This document shows, piece by piece, positions 47,001 through 59,060 of a stretch of DNA of 64,000 bases. The notes under the pieces are model-generated. The model worked only from the letters and a program-made list of their open reading frames with translations. It made no database searches and had not been told where the DNA came from. The position numbers were made by a program, and so were the translations under genes. Source of the DNA: Zanthoxylum bungeanum (lineage: Eukaryota > Streptophyta > Magnoliopsida > Sapindales > Rutaceae); assembly GCA_019454045.1 (NCBI GenBank), contig SKCR01021353.1, positions 1 through 64,000 on the forward strand, given 5' to 3'. Position 1 is the first letter of the stretch, and the number at the start of each line of letters is the position of its first letter.

Positions 47001-47405
47001 ACATGTCAAGACGTATAGAAACAGTCGCTCACTTCATACGACATGTCGTGGCAATCCTTAACCTTTGTCAAGTTCAACTCACTTGACACACCCCCATGGG
47101 ATTCATGTCGAGTCAGATTATTCCACGAGATTCATGTCGATTCAAAATATTCACTTTGAACCGTATACTTATGTCGACTAAGGCTGCCTCCAGAACCACT
47201 ATATGTGTCAAACAACTAGTGACACCCAATGAAGGACTTGAGCAGAGTAATTGGAGTCAGGTTCCCCCCATGGAGCATGATATTGATTAATTTTTAAGCC
47301 TCCACCAAGATCAGCGAGACGACTATCAGAGTCTTGATTCGCTCGACATAAACAATGGTACTCTCCAAGTCTATGACTTCCAGACTTAGAGAGTATGGAC
47401 AAACT

Positions 47406-47969
47406 GTGCGGGCCAAATTTAGGCCCAAGGGCATAACCGTCATTTCACCTTTGGGCCAATCATAAAACCAAAGCCTTAAGGCCCACCATCAGATCTAATT
47501 TAAGAAACCAGCTTTGGGCCGAGAGACCAGACCAACCTAGGGCCCATCATCATAGATTTATAGCTCAGGAAGGCCAACAGATTCATGAGTAAGTGGATTG
47601 GGAAAACGCCTACAATAATGAACTCCATTAATCAACAGTTACGGTCATAAACCCTCCATTAACACTTCCAACGGGTAGAAGAGGATTAAATGACCCCACG
47701 ACAGAAGGACCTATAAAAGAGAAGGGTCATGACACAAAGAGGGGATGAGATATAAATTGCACTACTCCTAGTCATTAGAGAAATCATAATACCCTGCCCT
47801 CACGGCCATAAAACAGAGATTGAGGTATCCTAAGACCTTAATCCTTTCACCTTCGACTTATTTATACTTTGCTGACTTGCGCATCGGAGTGCCTACGGCT
47901 TCCACCACATCGGTGGGCAGTAACCTCCCCGTTCATTCTACTCTCATTTTGCAGAAATCAGCATCCACA
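47406..47969 (+). repeat. 3' LTR of element B
   Basis: Starts TGTGCGGGCC after AGAGAGTATGGACAAAC and ends CAGCATCCACA. TATA box CTATAAAAGAG near 47711; splice-like GAG/GTATCC at 47825 and TTTTGCAG at 47954. It lacks the segment ATTGTGGACCTCGACCG near the end that the 5' remnant has. 564 bp, about 100 shorter than the LTRs of C and D. Confidence 0.88.
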
Positions 47970-47970
47970 T

Positions 47971-50052
47971 TGTGTATTTCTTTGAATCAAAACACGAACC
48001 AAAATAGAATCCCACAATAAAATGACTCGTGAATAATTCTAGATTATCCAAAGGTGGTCAAATGATTCTAGAATGGTAGACATATCTCCAAGCTATTATC
48101 TAGAGTTCTAAACTTTAATTTTATGTTTATGTCTTACATAAATATTTTGACCCAATCACAAGCATATTGTGTTTATGCTTCCAAAACATCCATACACAAT
48201 TCATTAGCCTAATTTCAACGTCAAGTTATGTTATTATGTATCTAATACATAATACATCACTATATGTTTCACTAATAATAACTCACTAATGAAAACATAA
48301 CTTTAGAGAGGATCAAACTCACCGAGTAAGCTTGATTCCAAGATCCAATCTTTTTCTCTTTGTTGAAATGTTATAGAGAACTTCCACCGTTAGCAAGCTT
48401 GACTCCAAGATCCAATCTTAATTCCAATATTAGCAAGCTTCATTCCAAGATCCAATCTTGATTTCTTATCGTTTAAATATTTTAGATAACTTCCAAAGCT
48501 TCTCAAAAGACTTCTTTTACTTAGACTAATATTTCTAATTTTTGCTTGTCTTAGCATTCACAAGCTTAACTTTCTTAAGCTTTTGTTTAATTAAAAACTT
48601 GCTCAAGCTTGCCTTTTATACCAAAACTTATGCAATTTTTAATTAATAAAAGTTCTAATCAACTTTTAGGTGGGCTTAATCCAATTTGTCCAAATATATA
48701 TAATTAGGTATGACTAATCACATTTGTCTACCACTTTAATTTAATCCAATTAAATCAAGATAAAGTTTAATTAATGGATTAGTTAAATGTCTATTACTTT
48801 GATTTAATCCAATTAAATCAAGCCAAATACATCTACTATTACATATTTATAATTACCAAAATATCCTCCAATGGTAGAGATATTTATGAAATTTTAATAA
48901 AGTCATTGTGTGATTTTGGATTAATCCAATTGGGTCAAAGTAAATAATTAATGTTATTCAATAACACTTAATTATTTTAGTTGATAATTATAATATCAAA
49001 AATTATCGGCTACCCAAGTTCTCAATGAGTACACTTAATATTGTGGGACCTAAGTTCAGACGCTTTCATCATATAAGTCTAGCTTATATGTACGCAATTC
49101 GGCCACCTCCGAATTCGCGAAGAACACGAACGACCTTTCTGAATTATACAAGTCGAGGTCATCACTATGTTTAACAATCTCTACGTCGTAAGCTATCTGA
49201 GTTGTGCTTAGGAAACATAGATTACACCGTCAAGTTTTCGAGGCGCACATCTTATATTGTCGACATGTCCACGATTATTTACAACTAATCAGAACACTAT
49301 TTCTGATGTATGCGATCCACCTTAGGTGATCGAATTTAGCCAAAATCTTAAGAATCGTGACTTACTCATATTGATACCTAAACCCTTTAAGGTACACAAA
49401 CGGGCCGACAGATCGTATCTTAATACACACTTGATTAACGATTGTATCATTTAACACCCAACGAACATCTAACGGTCAGACCATGAAAAGTTTCTGACAT
49501 ACATGGTATCTAAGTGTGGAGAATCTCACACAAAATCAATTCTATCATATAGTCAAAGGATCACATATGCTACTCGACGCAAGGAGATTCCTATTGATGG
49601 TTGTGTGTACTTCCAACTATTAAGAACATGTGAGTCATTCAATATTCGCTCCAACGAATACCTTTATGTCTATACAAGCTTCATTTGCTCGTGGTACATC
49701 AAGTTAAACCATTAGAACTCCAATTTCAATATACGACATGTGCTAGTCTTCTAGGTTATAGGAATTCGACTGTATTCCAAAATCAACAATTAGGAATATT
49801 TACTTTAAGAATTATTTATAATAGTAATATTATCCCAATATCGGACCACCCAGTGTCCAGTATTACTACATGACTATTCTAAGGTAGATATATATATATA
49901 TATATCTATATATATATATATATATATGCATAATGACATTACCATTAACAAGGTTGAAATGAAAATGTAGTTATTTTATTATTAGATAATAAAATATAAT
50001 GTACAATACATTATTCGGATTAGCGCTCCAAGCACCAACTCCAACACACACA
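47971..50052. mobile_element. Probable second solo LTR, related to E
   Basis: The segment between TGTGTATTTC and the CA run at 50045-50052 is non-coding. It shares several blocks with solo LTR E, such as CAGACCATGAAAAGTTTCTGACATACATGGTATC against the E version near 32208, and a final GCTCCAAGCACCAACTCCAACA. CACAT flanks both sides (47966-47970 and 50053-50057) and may be the TSD, but it lies in a CA microsatellite, so the right boundary is uncertain by several bases. Confidence 0.5.
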
Positions 50053-50132
50053 CACATATATATATTGTGTGAATTTCTAAACTCGAACTATCGTATCTTT
50101 TTATATATTCAAAATCTTAGTAGATATTTAAT

Positions 50133-51036
50133 TGTAATTATGGATATCTTTTTTTTTTATTTTAAGAGAAAAATAGGAAATTTACCCCTCGAATAAACCT
50201 CTCTCAATATTGAATTTGTTTGGTTATTTAGGAACCAAAGCAAACTGAGCAAGTGGACAGATAAATCACAGAGTTTACGTGGCTCAACTGAGAGTGACTC
50301 TTCTGTCAAACCCCTTATGTCTCTCTGGGCCATTGAGCCTTTATCATCTATTTTGGATAAATATAATACACATTCTACCCCTCCTCGGTATTTGAACCTT
50401 TCTTAGAGTGAAAACCACCATCAATATTTGTCTCATGGTTCTCGGTATCAATGAGTTGGTGAGTTGATACCAGAAATTTTTTGGAGAATGCTATATCACT
50501 TCAAATCTTCCCAAAGTCATCCTCATTGGGACGAGTTGTTCTTTATATTACCAAAGATGCCCTTTTGTGACGATTGTCTTTCTTTCATCGCAATTTGAAA
50601 AGACACTCCTAAGGTTTTTGAAACGTCCATGGGAATATGAGATGGCATAATGGTCTTTTTTAAGTGCCCATCACATCCACAAAATCCCTTTTTGTTTCGT
50701 CTCCCCAAAGTGCCAAGTGTCACCTATATGTGACTTGCGCGCTAAAACTCGGGTGGCTGAGATGAACCAAGCTCGTGGCTCTCATCTGAGCCCTTAATTT
50801 GAATTTCATAGCTGTGATCAGCGCAACACATGTCATTAATTCGTTCCTCTCATTCCAAAACCACGACCAAAATCTTCCCGCATAGCCTATTTAAAGGCCA
50901 CTTATGTTCATATTCCGGCTTTTACAAGCTTCAACTTCTCCAAACGCTCTCAACGGCTTCAAGCATCTTCTATAACTTCGAGCTCTTCCAATCAACCTTC
51001 ATCATTCAATCGCCATCTCCAATACACAAGTAGGTA
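50133..51036 (-). repeat. 3' LTR of element G, internally deleted
   Basis: It matches the F LTR and 59116-60195 at both ends. About 0.8 kb is missing between GAGAGTG and CTCTTCTGTCAAACCCC near 50295. It ends near CCAATACACA. Confidence 0.7.
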
Positions 51037-51625
51037 CTCCTCAACGTTCTTTTTATTTCTTTTGCACTGAGCATACTTTAAATTTATAACTGATGTACGA
51101 TAAACATGATGAACTTGTAACATGTTTTATGATTTTTGTAGGTTTATTGCAGTTATGGGTTTGTATTTCTGGGTTTATGGGTGTTTGTGTTTGTGTGGAA
51201 TGTCTTATTTTTGGGTTTATATCATTCATATATGTTTCTGGACTATATAGTGGGCTTAGATTGGCATGAATATATCAGGTTGGTTTTCTTTGTTTGGATA
51301 TGTTCTTGCTTGCAAATTCACTGTTTTGCCATTGTTATGGTTTTTATAGCTTTGTAGGGTTACCACTTGGTAAGGATGACATAGTAAATCCTATGTAAAC
51401 ATAAGCCCAACTATAATAGGAATAGACCCATATAAATTATAAACAATGATTAGGTTAACATTACAAACCATACTGCTCAGATCATCCATTTCTAGGAATG
51501 TCAGAATCCGACTCCTCCTCTATAACTCCCCTCAATGTTTTGCTTATTGACTTACCTGCCCCACGTCCAACCGATCCAGTTGATGTGAGAAGCTCGGAAT
51601 AAGTGGGAGACAATGATTATGACAC
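51037..51625 (-). other. Element G 3' internal region
   Basis: Non-coding. It parallels 33110-33330 in element F (CCATTGTTATGG, CTTTGTAGGGTTACCACTTGG, GGAATGTCAGA). No gene. Confidence 0.6.
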
Positions 51626-51630
51626 AACAC
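51626..51630. repeat. Target-site duplication of element H, left copy
   Basis: AACAC, matched by 57167-57171. Confidence 0.9.
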
Positions 51631-52348
51631 TGTGGATGCTGGTTTTCGTCCGAGGTCCACAATCGTGAATTTATAGTATGAAGGCACTAGCGATTTTGTA
51701 AAAAAAAAGGTAGAATGAGCGGGGAGTACTGTCCACCAGTGTGGTGGGTGTCGTAGGCACTCCGACGCTCAAGTCAGTAGTGAAGACGAGCTATAAATAA
51801 TGAAAGAGCAAAGCTTGATGTTACCTTGACTTCTGTTGACTGTCGTGAGGGCGGTGGCCGGTGTTTAGAGAGTAAGAAGCTTAGAGAGCTCAAGTATGAG
51901 AGCTAAGACTTGCCCTCTTCTCTTCTGGATCTCGGTTCTTTTTATAGGCTATTTGAGGTGAGATTCATGAATGCGTTAATTGACATATGTTTTGTGTGTT
52001 GGTAACGGTGTCATGAATGAGTATTATAGACAGACATGAAGACTGAAAACGGCTGGGTTATGAGGGGTATTTATGAGTCTGAGCGTTTCGTGGGCTGGCG
52101 TATGGTGGGCCTCAGACATGGTCTTGGTATGGCATTTTACTTGGGCTGGTGTAACAACGTTGGGCCGACATTCACTCCTTAAATTGGGCTCCCATGTTTG
52201 CAGGATGATAGCCCTTCCTTATGGGTTTGAGAGAGCGATTTGGGCCTGGATCTCATTTTGGGGACTGTTTAGTGAGTCTGGGGTGCATTTAGTATTGGGC
52301 CTGAAGCAAAAGGTCAAAATTACCCTTGGACCAAATTTGGCCCGTACA
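51631..52348 (-). repeat. 3' LTR of element H
   Basis: 718 bp, TGTACGGGCC...CAGCATCCACA on the minus strand. Confidence 0.93.
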
Positions 52349-52599
52349 GTTTGTCTCATACTCTCTAACTCAATGAGTCATTGGCTTGTAGAGTACTTGA
52401 CGCATGTGTCGTATGAGGTATGTATAAAGCACGAAAGCGTACCTGGACGTTGATGTCGTTTGGACCTGTCAAAGATCATACCATGTTGATAGAGCTAAGT
52501 AAATACCAATAATGAACCCCAGTTGACCAGATATGGATGTTGATCTAAGAGATCGTTATGAGTTTGTGGGAATGACCCTGTTGATTAGACCAGATGAAG

Positions 52600-53560
52600 G
52601 TCAGATCTTGAACTTGACTCTACATGAGCCTATGGGGGATGTCCCCGGTTGACTGAACCAGATGAAGGTTCAGGATATAAGTCATACGACATGTGTAGTC
52701 CATGTCTACTACTTGACTCGATATGAGTCCATGGGGGATTTCCCCGGTCGATTGAACCAGATGAGGGTTCAGAAGTTATTTCATTCGACATGTCATATAG
52801 ACTGAGGGAAGTCCATGTCTTCTTTTGACTCGCCAAGAGTCCATGGGCCCGGTCGACTGAACCAGATGAAGGTTCATGAGTTTATTTCATTCGACATGTC
52901 GTATGGACTGAAGAAAGTCCATGTCTTCATTTGACTCGACAAGAGTCCATGGGAATGTCCCCGGTCAACTGAACCAGATGAAGGTTCATGAGTTTATTTC
53001 ATTCGACATGTCATATGGACTGAAAGAAGTCCATGAGGGATGTCCCCGGTCGACTGAACCAGATGAGGGTTCATGAGTTATTTCATTCGACGTGTCATAT
53101 GGACTTAAGGAAGTTCATGTCTTCTTTTGACTCGATAAGAGTCCATGGGGGATGTCTCCGGTTGACTGAACCAGATGAGGGTTCAGGAGTTTATTTCATT
53201 CGACATGTCGTATGGACTGAATGAAGTCCATGTCTTCATTTGACTCGACAAGAGTCCATGAGGAATGTCCCCGATCGACTAAACCAGATGAAGGTTTAGG
53301 AGTTTATTTCATTTGACATGTCGTATGGACTAAAAGAAGTCCATGTCTTTATTTGACTCGACAAGAGTCAATGGGGGATGTCTCCGGTCGACTGAACTAG
53401 ATGAGGGTTCATGTTTTATTTCATTCGACATGTCGTATGGACTGAATGAAGTCCATGCCTTCATTTGACTCAACAAGAGTCCATGGGGAATGTTCCCGGT
53501 CGACTGAACCAGATGAGGGTTCAGAATAATCCCCATACTACGGGTCAAAGAACCAGGGGA
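52600..53560 (-). repeat. About 112-bp tandem repeat array of element H
   Basis: GGTCGACTGAACC-type markers recur at 52647, 52746, 52851, 52963, 53048, 53160, 53273, 53386 and 53498. The later spacings settle at 112-113; the 85 and 99-105 spacings mark shortened units. The inverse complement aligns with the 114-bp unit of element B. Confidence 0.92.
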
Positions 53561-54530
53561 GTCTTCAATATCGTTTGCACCAGATGAAGGTCTATGAAAG
53601 TCTTCACTCTACAGACCTGACGAAGGTCCAAGAGTCTTTCCTTATCATACTACTAGACCTGATGAAGGTCTATGAAGGTCATCACCCATTCTTCTGATGA
53701 GGGTCCATGAGACTACGGTCGTATGGACCTGCCGAATGGACTTGATTAAGGTCCAAGAAGGTCATCACTTCTCACTCTACTAGACCTGAAGAATGTCAAT
53801 TAGGGTTCTTATTCCTCATTCTACAAGACCTGACAAAGGTCAATGAAGGTATAATTCCTTATTCTACAAGACCTGACAAAAGTCAATGAAGGTATAATTC
53901 CTCATTCTACAAGACCTGACAAAAGTCAATAAGGGTATAATTCATCATTCTATAAGACTTGTAGTCTGAGACCATGTCGTTTGAAGACCATGAGACTACG
54001 GTCGAACAAACCTGATGAAAGTCCATGAGGGTCATCGTCCTACTAGATTTGATGAAGATCGGTCAACTGGGCCCGATTGAGGTCCAAGAGATTCTTCATA
54101 CAACCTAACCGGATGAAGGTCAGTCGATTGGACCTGATGGAGGTCCAAGGGATTTTTCATACTACCTAACTCGATGAAGGTCGGTTGATTGAACCTGATG
54201 GAGGTCCAAGAAGGTTATTCATTCTACTAGGCATGATAATAGATTCCCTATGTAGTCCGGAGTTGGCGATATTAAATCAATGTCGTATGGAGATGATGAC
54301 TAACCTTTCATGTCTTCTGAGGAATGTGACATCCATGTCTTGTCGAATGGGATCTTAAATAAGTGTAAAGCCTCATACGTGTCATGTCGAGTGAGACATT
54401 CACCTCATGCTGAGTGTAGTGTCCAGTGGGACATTCTCCTCATGATGAACCTTCATTGAAGTATCTTTCTTGAGTCGAGTCTACATCTATTTGTCGAATG
54501 AAACTTTAGCCAATAGCTGATCCTTCTTTC
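53560..54530 (-). repeat. Degenerate repeats of element H
   Basis: Variable units with GACCTGATGAAGGTC and CCATGAGACTACGGTCG, inverse-complement relatives of 25100-26740 in element C. Confidence 0.75.
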
Positions 54531-54539
54531 ATGTCGTGT

Positions 54540-54850
54540 CGACTGGAACCTTAGCCCCTAACTAAGACCTATTCCTTGTCGTGTCGAGTGGTGCTTCAGA
54601 CGCTAGCTAGGAGTTCTTCCATGTCATGTGGAGTGGAACCTCAGCCTCTAGCTAAGACTTCTTCATTTTCGTGTGAAATAGAGCCTCAGCCTCTAGCTAA
54701 GACTCATTCCCAGTCGTGTCAAATGGACTCTCTGTCAAATACTAAGACTTTTTCCATGTCATGTCGAATGAAAAATTTGCCTCGTGCTAGGTCTTCTTCT
54801 ATCTCATGTAGAATGAGATCTTAAACAAGTGTCAAACCTCATACGTGGAG
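54540..54850 (-). repeat. 45-bp repeats of element H
   Basis: CTAGCTAAGACTTCTTC-type markers at 54603, 54648 and 54693 give a 45-base period, with decayed copies on both sides. The period is a multiple of three, which explains the open frame 54576-54824. Confidence 0.75.
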
Positions 54851-55459
54851 TGTCGAGTGGAATCTTTGCTCAATTCTAAACCATCATATATGTAGTGTCG
54901 ATTGTGATCTTTAGCAAGTGATAAGCTGGAAAAGTTGACTGGGATGTCCATGCCAAGTCTTCATTAGAGTATTGCCCATCGGGATATCCTATTCATGCCA
55001 ACTCTTCATAAGCCAAATACATTGCTTCATCGTATAAGTGATAAAAATTGGTTCTACTGAAGGTAAGCTTATTGTTCCTTTCTTAGTCGACTGAGAGAGG
55101 TATGTTGATTGGGTCGGATGATTTTTTATGTTGTCGATTGGATCAAATGAGTTTCTCCCTAAGTTGGAGTTTTATGAAGGATAATTTTTTTTAAAGTAAC
55201 CAGTGAATACTTGTTTGGGAAGCTATGATGTCCCCAAGGTTACAATGGGTGGCCTATGGCTTTTTTTGGTGGTCTAATCGCATCAAGTGACACCTTATTG
55301 AGATATATTGCAAGCATATCATTTATTAGGTCGCTTGGGAGGATTCAAGATTCTTTCATTGTGATGGTTGGTGGAGCTTCCTCTCTTATTGTTCCTCTTA
55401 TCCTCCTCCCACCTGATTTCAACGTGAGCTAGAGTCATAGCTTGATCCATTGTGTAGCA

Positions 55460-56365
55460 TCAAAATTTAGTGAGATTTTTGTAGAGTCCACTTTCTGAAA
55501 GTAATCCATTTCTGAATGCTTCCACTACAGTAGGTTGATGGATATCTGAGATTGTTATCCTCTCTCTATTGAAGCGAGCCACGTAGCTTCGTAAGGGCTC
55601 CCCTCTCCGTTGCTGGATGGCATTGAGGTCATTGGTGGTCTTCTCAAGCTTGCAAGAACCTGTAAAATGCTCTACAAACTTGTCTGCTAGTTGTTGGTAC
55701 GACTCAATGGATATGTATGGTAGGTTGATGAACCAGGTAAGGGTCGAGCCTGCCAATGTTTCTCCAAATCATCTGCACATTCCAACCTCACATTGGTGAG
55801 GGGCCAGAACCGTTGACATCATCTTATATTTGTAATGGACAACATGGTCGTCTGGGTCAGTTGATCCATTATACATCTTCATATCTGAATGACTGAACTT
55901 CCTTGGTAGTTCAATGGAAGTGATGTTCTCCAAAAATGGAGTATCAGAAATTATTCCGACCCGACTTTTTCTTATAGGTAGCCTGACATCAGGGAGGTTG
56001 GACAAAATTGCTTCTTTGACTTCTAACATTTCTTTGCGCATGTTAGAAACGACTTGTTACGCTTGGTCGACTAGGGAAATTGGTTCATTTCTTTGATTAT
56101 TCTGGGGGTGGTCGTCTGGGGGTGGATCACCATTTGGCACATTGTTGAAAGTCCCCAAGAGATTGGATGAGATTGTATGATTGTTGGGATTATTCAGAGT
56201 ATCACGTTGTTGGGAAGTTGATGAGATTTGTTCCAGTTGCTTCTGGAGGGTTATATTGGAGCTTCGTATGGCTTGATTCTATTCTTCTAAGGCGCGTAAT
56301 CGTTCTTGGAGTATGGCCAGATGCGTTGTCGGAGGATCTGGAGTTTGCTCACTGCTAGAAGCCAT
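55460..56365 (-). pseudogene. Element H gag remnant
   Basis: The start is ATG at 56365 (MASSSEQTPDPPTTHLAILQ). A coiled coil and linker with stops follow, then the gag domain in two frames: 56041-55769 (PIRKSRVGIISDTPFLE, MKMYNGSTDPDDHVVHYKYK) and 55756-55460 (LTWFINLPYISIESYQQLAD, SYVARFNRERI). It continues weakly to about 55320 (RKRGSSTNHH-type fragments) and stops before the zinc knuckle, where the repeats begin. Confidence 0.85.
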
Positions 56366-56446
56366 GGTTGGCTGAGTTTTAAGAACCGTAGACTGGGAGA
56401 TCTTTGTTTGCTATGAATCGCTAAGGCCCCACGGTGGGCGCCAAAT

Positions 56447-57166
56447 TGTGGATGCTGGTTTTCATCCGTGGTCCATAATCGTGAATTTATAGTATAAGGG
56501 CACTAGCGATTCTGCAAAACAAAGGTAGAATGAGCGTGAAGTACTACCCACCGGTGTGGTGGGTGCCGTAGGCACTCTAACGCTCAAGTCAGTAGTGAAG
56601 ACGAGCTAAAAATAATGAAAGAGCAAGGCTTGATGTTACCTTGACTTTTATTGACTGCCGTGAGGGCGGTGGCCGATGTTTAGAGAGTAAGAAGCTTAGA
56701 GAGCTCAAGTATGAGAGCTAAGACCTGCCCTCTTCTCTTCTAGATCTCGGTTCCTTTTATAGGCTATTTGAGGTGAGATTCATGAATGCGTTAATTGACA
56801 TATGTTTTGTGTGTTGGTAACGGTCGTGTCATGAAGGAGTATTATGGGCAGTCATGAAGACTGAAAACGGATGGGTTATGAGGGGTATTTATGAGTCTGG
56901 GCGTTTCGTGGGCTGGCGTATGGTGGGCGTGAGACTTGGTCTTGGTATGGCATTTTACTTTGGCTGGTGTAACAATGTTGGTCCGAAATTCACTCCTTAA
57001 ATTGAGCTCTCATGTTTGCAGGATGATAGCCCTTCCTTGTGGGTTTGAGAGAGCGATTTAGGCCTAGACCTTATTTTGGGGACTGTTTGGGGAGTCTGGG
57101 GTGCATTTAGTATTGGGCCTGAAGCAAAAGGTTGAAATTGCCCTTGGACCAAATTTGGCCCATACA
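56447..57166 (-). repeat. 5' LTR of element H
   Basis: 720 bp. The minus strand has TATA box CCTATAAAAGG, donor-like CAAG/GTAAC (56639) and acceptor-like TTTTGCAG (56512) around the CCCACC/GGTGGG hairpin. Confidence 0.93.
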
Positions 57167-57171
57167 AACAC
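57167..57171. repeat. Target-site duplication of element H, right copy
   Basis: AACAC, identical to 51626-51630. Confidence 0.9.
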
Positions 57172-57239
57172 TGACCCCTTCAAAAGTAGAAAACCAGTCT
57201 TATACAAAAAAAGTAGCTCGACATGAGCCAACACTTCCT

Positions 57240-57780
57240 TCTTTGAACTTCAACAAACCGGACATGGACATAGCCTCTACCATCACCCATGTTGAACTGG
57301 ACCAGCTCATGGAGAGATTCAACATTCCTGATCAAATCAGTTTGGACGTTCCTGATGAATGAGATCAGTCAAGCCGAACGAGCGGCGATCAAGTTGCCTT
57401 TTGCACGAATTTCTTTGATATGGGTTTGCGTCTTCCCTTCCAATGGTACTTTACCAAGATGTTGGAAACAATAAACCTGGCCCCATACCAATTTAACCTG
57501 AGCAAATAGAGGGTGCTTTCCAGACTCTATGTCATATAGAGCCGAGCCGGGCGAGACATCGGTTGAAAATTTGAAGAAGCTTTATCGATTGAATATCAAC
57601 TCTAAGGAATACAAGGGTTGGTACTACTTGTCACCTATGTTGGTGGTAAACATTTAATTACTCACCTCTCAGCCACCAACAAGAACTTCAAGGATATGTA
57701 GTTCTGGGTCGATAGGGCATGGGGTAAAAATCAGATCATCTCCGGTGTGGAGATTACTGTACCGACCGTCTTCAGAGTTA
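57240..57780 (+). pseudogene. Antisense ORF remnant of element G (plant retrotransposon accessory type)
   Basis: Opposite to G's gag. It includes ELDQLMERFNIPDQIS, then in another frame NFFDMGLRLPFQWYFTKMLE, INLAPYQFNLSK, and later FKDM-FWVDRAWGK. The GLRLP...FF..L...NLAP pattern is typical of the accessory antisense proteins of plant gypsy elements. It has a different sequence from those of B and D, so it represents a second lineage. Stops and shifts throughout. Confidence 0.6.
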
Positions 57781-57999
57781 TAGGTAACAACATGTCCTTT
57801 TTTCCTTCTTTCCTCTACTTAGAATTCACAACTTCACCTTACTAACACTCTTATACCCGTTATATCTTGCTAGGGTGACCATCCGAAGATTCGTCATAAG
57901 GTCAGGAAGAGAGTAAAACATGCATCCCAATATGAGGTCATTATAGAGACCTCATTAACCTATCTTCTTTCACCGATGCTGGCCTTATCCCGAGCTCCC

Positions 58000-59060
58000 C
58001 TCCACCAGTTAGCAAACAACTCGGTAATATCCAAACCCTTAGGGCCCTTTAAAGCTCTCTAATATTTCTAGGAACACGTACGCCTTGATCTCTAATACCA
58101 AGTTATGGTATCTATCGATGAAGATTTCAGCAGCTCGTTATCGCACTGCTTCATAGTCCTTAGTGACATGACCATCTTCCTTGGTGTGCATGCCCTTTTG
58201 AAATGGCACACGAAAGAATTCATTAGCTATAAAAATCTACTGATATTACCAGGAGTCATGTTCGTGAAGCATAACCTGGCCAGTCCTCCTAAGTTTAGTG
58301 GGAATACCTTTCAGATCGCCTCCCCGACCATGCCTTGAATCTCCATGAGTAAAATGAATTTTTCAACATGAGACTTAAGGTATGCGTTACCCTTATAGAT
58401 GTCCATCGCGGTCATGAAGAACCTCATCGGGAAATCCACCTTCAGTACCTCATTGGTGAAATGACATGTTTTTTACATATCTTGATCATCTCGAGCACCT
58501 CATCGCGTGTTCATCTCCCATTTCTTCATTTATTTTTAGAACTAGTCTCTCAAGTGGCTCTCAGTGTCCTCATGCCCTCGGCTGAAGGCTTCCTCATACT
58601 TGTTCCTCCGAGCATGATATTTCATGCCACTTGGAGCTCTATGCCCTCGTTCCTGATAACGCTCTATGTCACTTTTCCTAAAACAATGGCTGTTACTGAA
58701 CGATTCTAGGGCTTCCTGTCATCACATCCCTCCCGAGGCCCCTCTATTGGCGCAACACTGGCCTCAGCTACCGATATCACCTTGTGGGCATTCTTTCTCC
58801 CGGTTTCTCGATCCCCTTCAACTTCTGCTACTCTCTTCCCATTAACAATCTCTTTTCTCCTTCTACCGGGCCCCGCTTGTCCCTATTCTCCTATTTTCCT
58901 TTCCAAATTCTCAATTTTCTCCTTCATGATTTTCATGAAAGCCTGAGTTGTCTCCCTTTCTTTTCATATATTTTCCCTTTCTAATCGCAAATTCTTTTTT
59001 ATCTTTTTGATCCACTCCGACGTTGAGGCTTCCGGAGCTCTATGATTTCCGTCTTCTGCC
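58000..59060 (-). pseudogene. Element G gag (broken)
   Basis: The start is near 59060 (MAEDGNHRAPEASTSEWIKK), homologous to the F gag start, followed by a coiled coil. The segment at 58260-58420 parallels the F gag core at 35600-35760. Stops in every frame; the sequence ends at about 58000 without protease. Confidence 0.7.

Larger units (their letters stand above)
36605..47969 (+). mobile_element. Element B: Tat-lineage Ty3/gypsy retrotransposon, best preserved copy
   Basis: Order: 57-bp remnant of the 5' LTR (36605-36661), primer site (ATTTGGCGCCCACCG), gag with a hAT MITE inside, protease, RT, RNase H, archaeal-type RNase H, integrase, antisense ORF, 114-bp repeat array, polypurine-like AGAGAGTATGGACAAAC, and a 3' LTR of 564 bp. 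The two RNase H domains and the antisense ORF place it in the Tat lineage. The 5' LTR loss removes its promoter, so this copy is not autonomous. Confidence 0.9.
51631..57166 (-). mobile_element. Element H: non-autonomous Tat-type LTR retrotransposon with gag remnant and repeats
   Basis: LTRs of 718 bp (51631-52348) and 720 bp (56447-57166), roughly 7-8% different by eye, lie inside a perfect AACAC duplication. On the minus strand: 5' LTR, primer site (ATTTGGCGCCCACCGTGGGG), gag start and gag domain, three kinds of tandem repeat, polypurine-like AGAGAGTATGAGACAAAC, 3' LTR. No protease, RT or integrase. Same family as B, C and D. Confidence 0.93.

Noticed and set aside
47966..50057. CACAT as a firm TSD of the second solo LTR
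   Set aside because: The right copy sits in a CA repeat where such a match is expected by chance; kept only as tentative.
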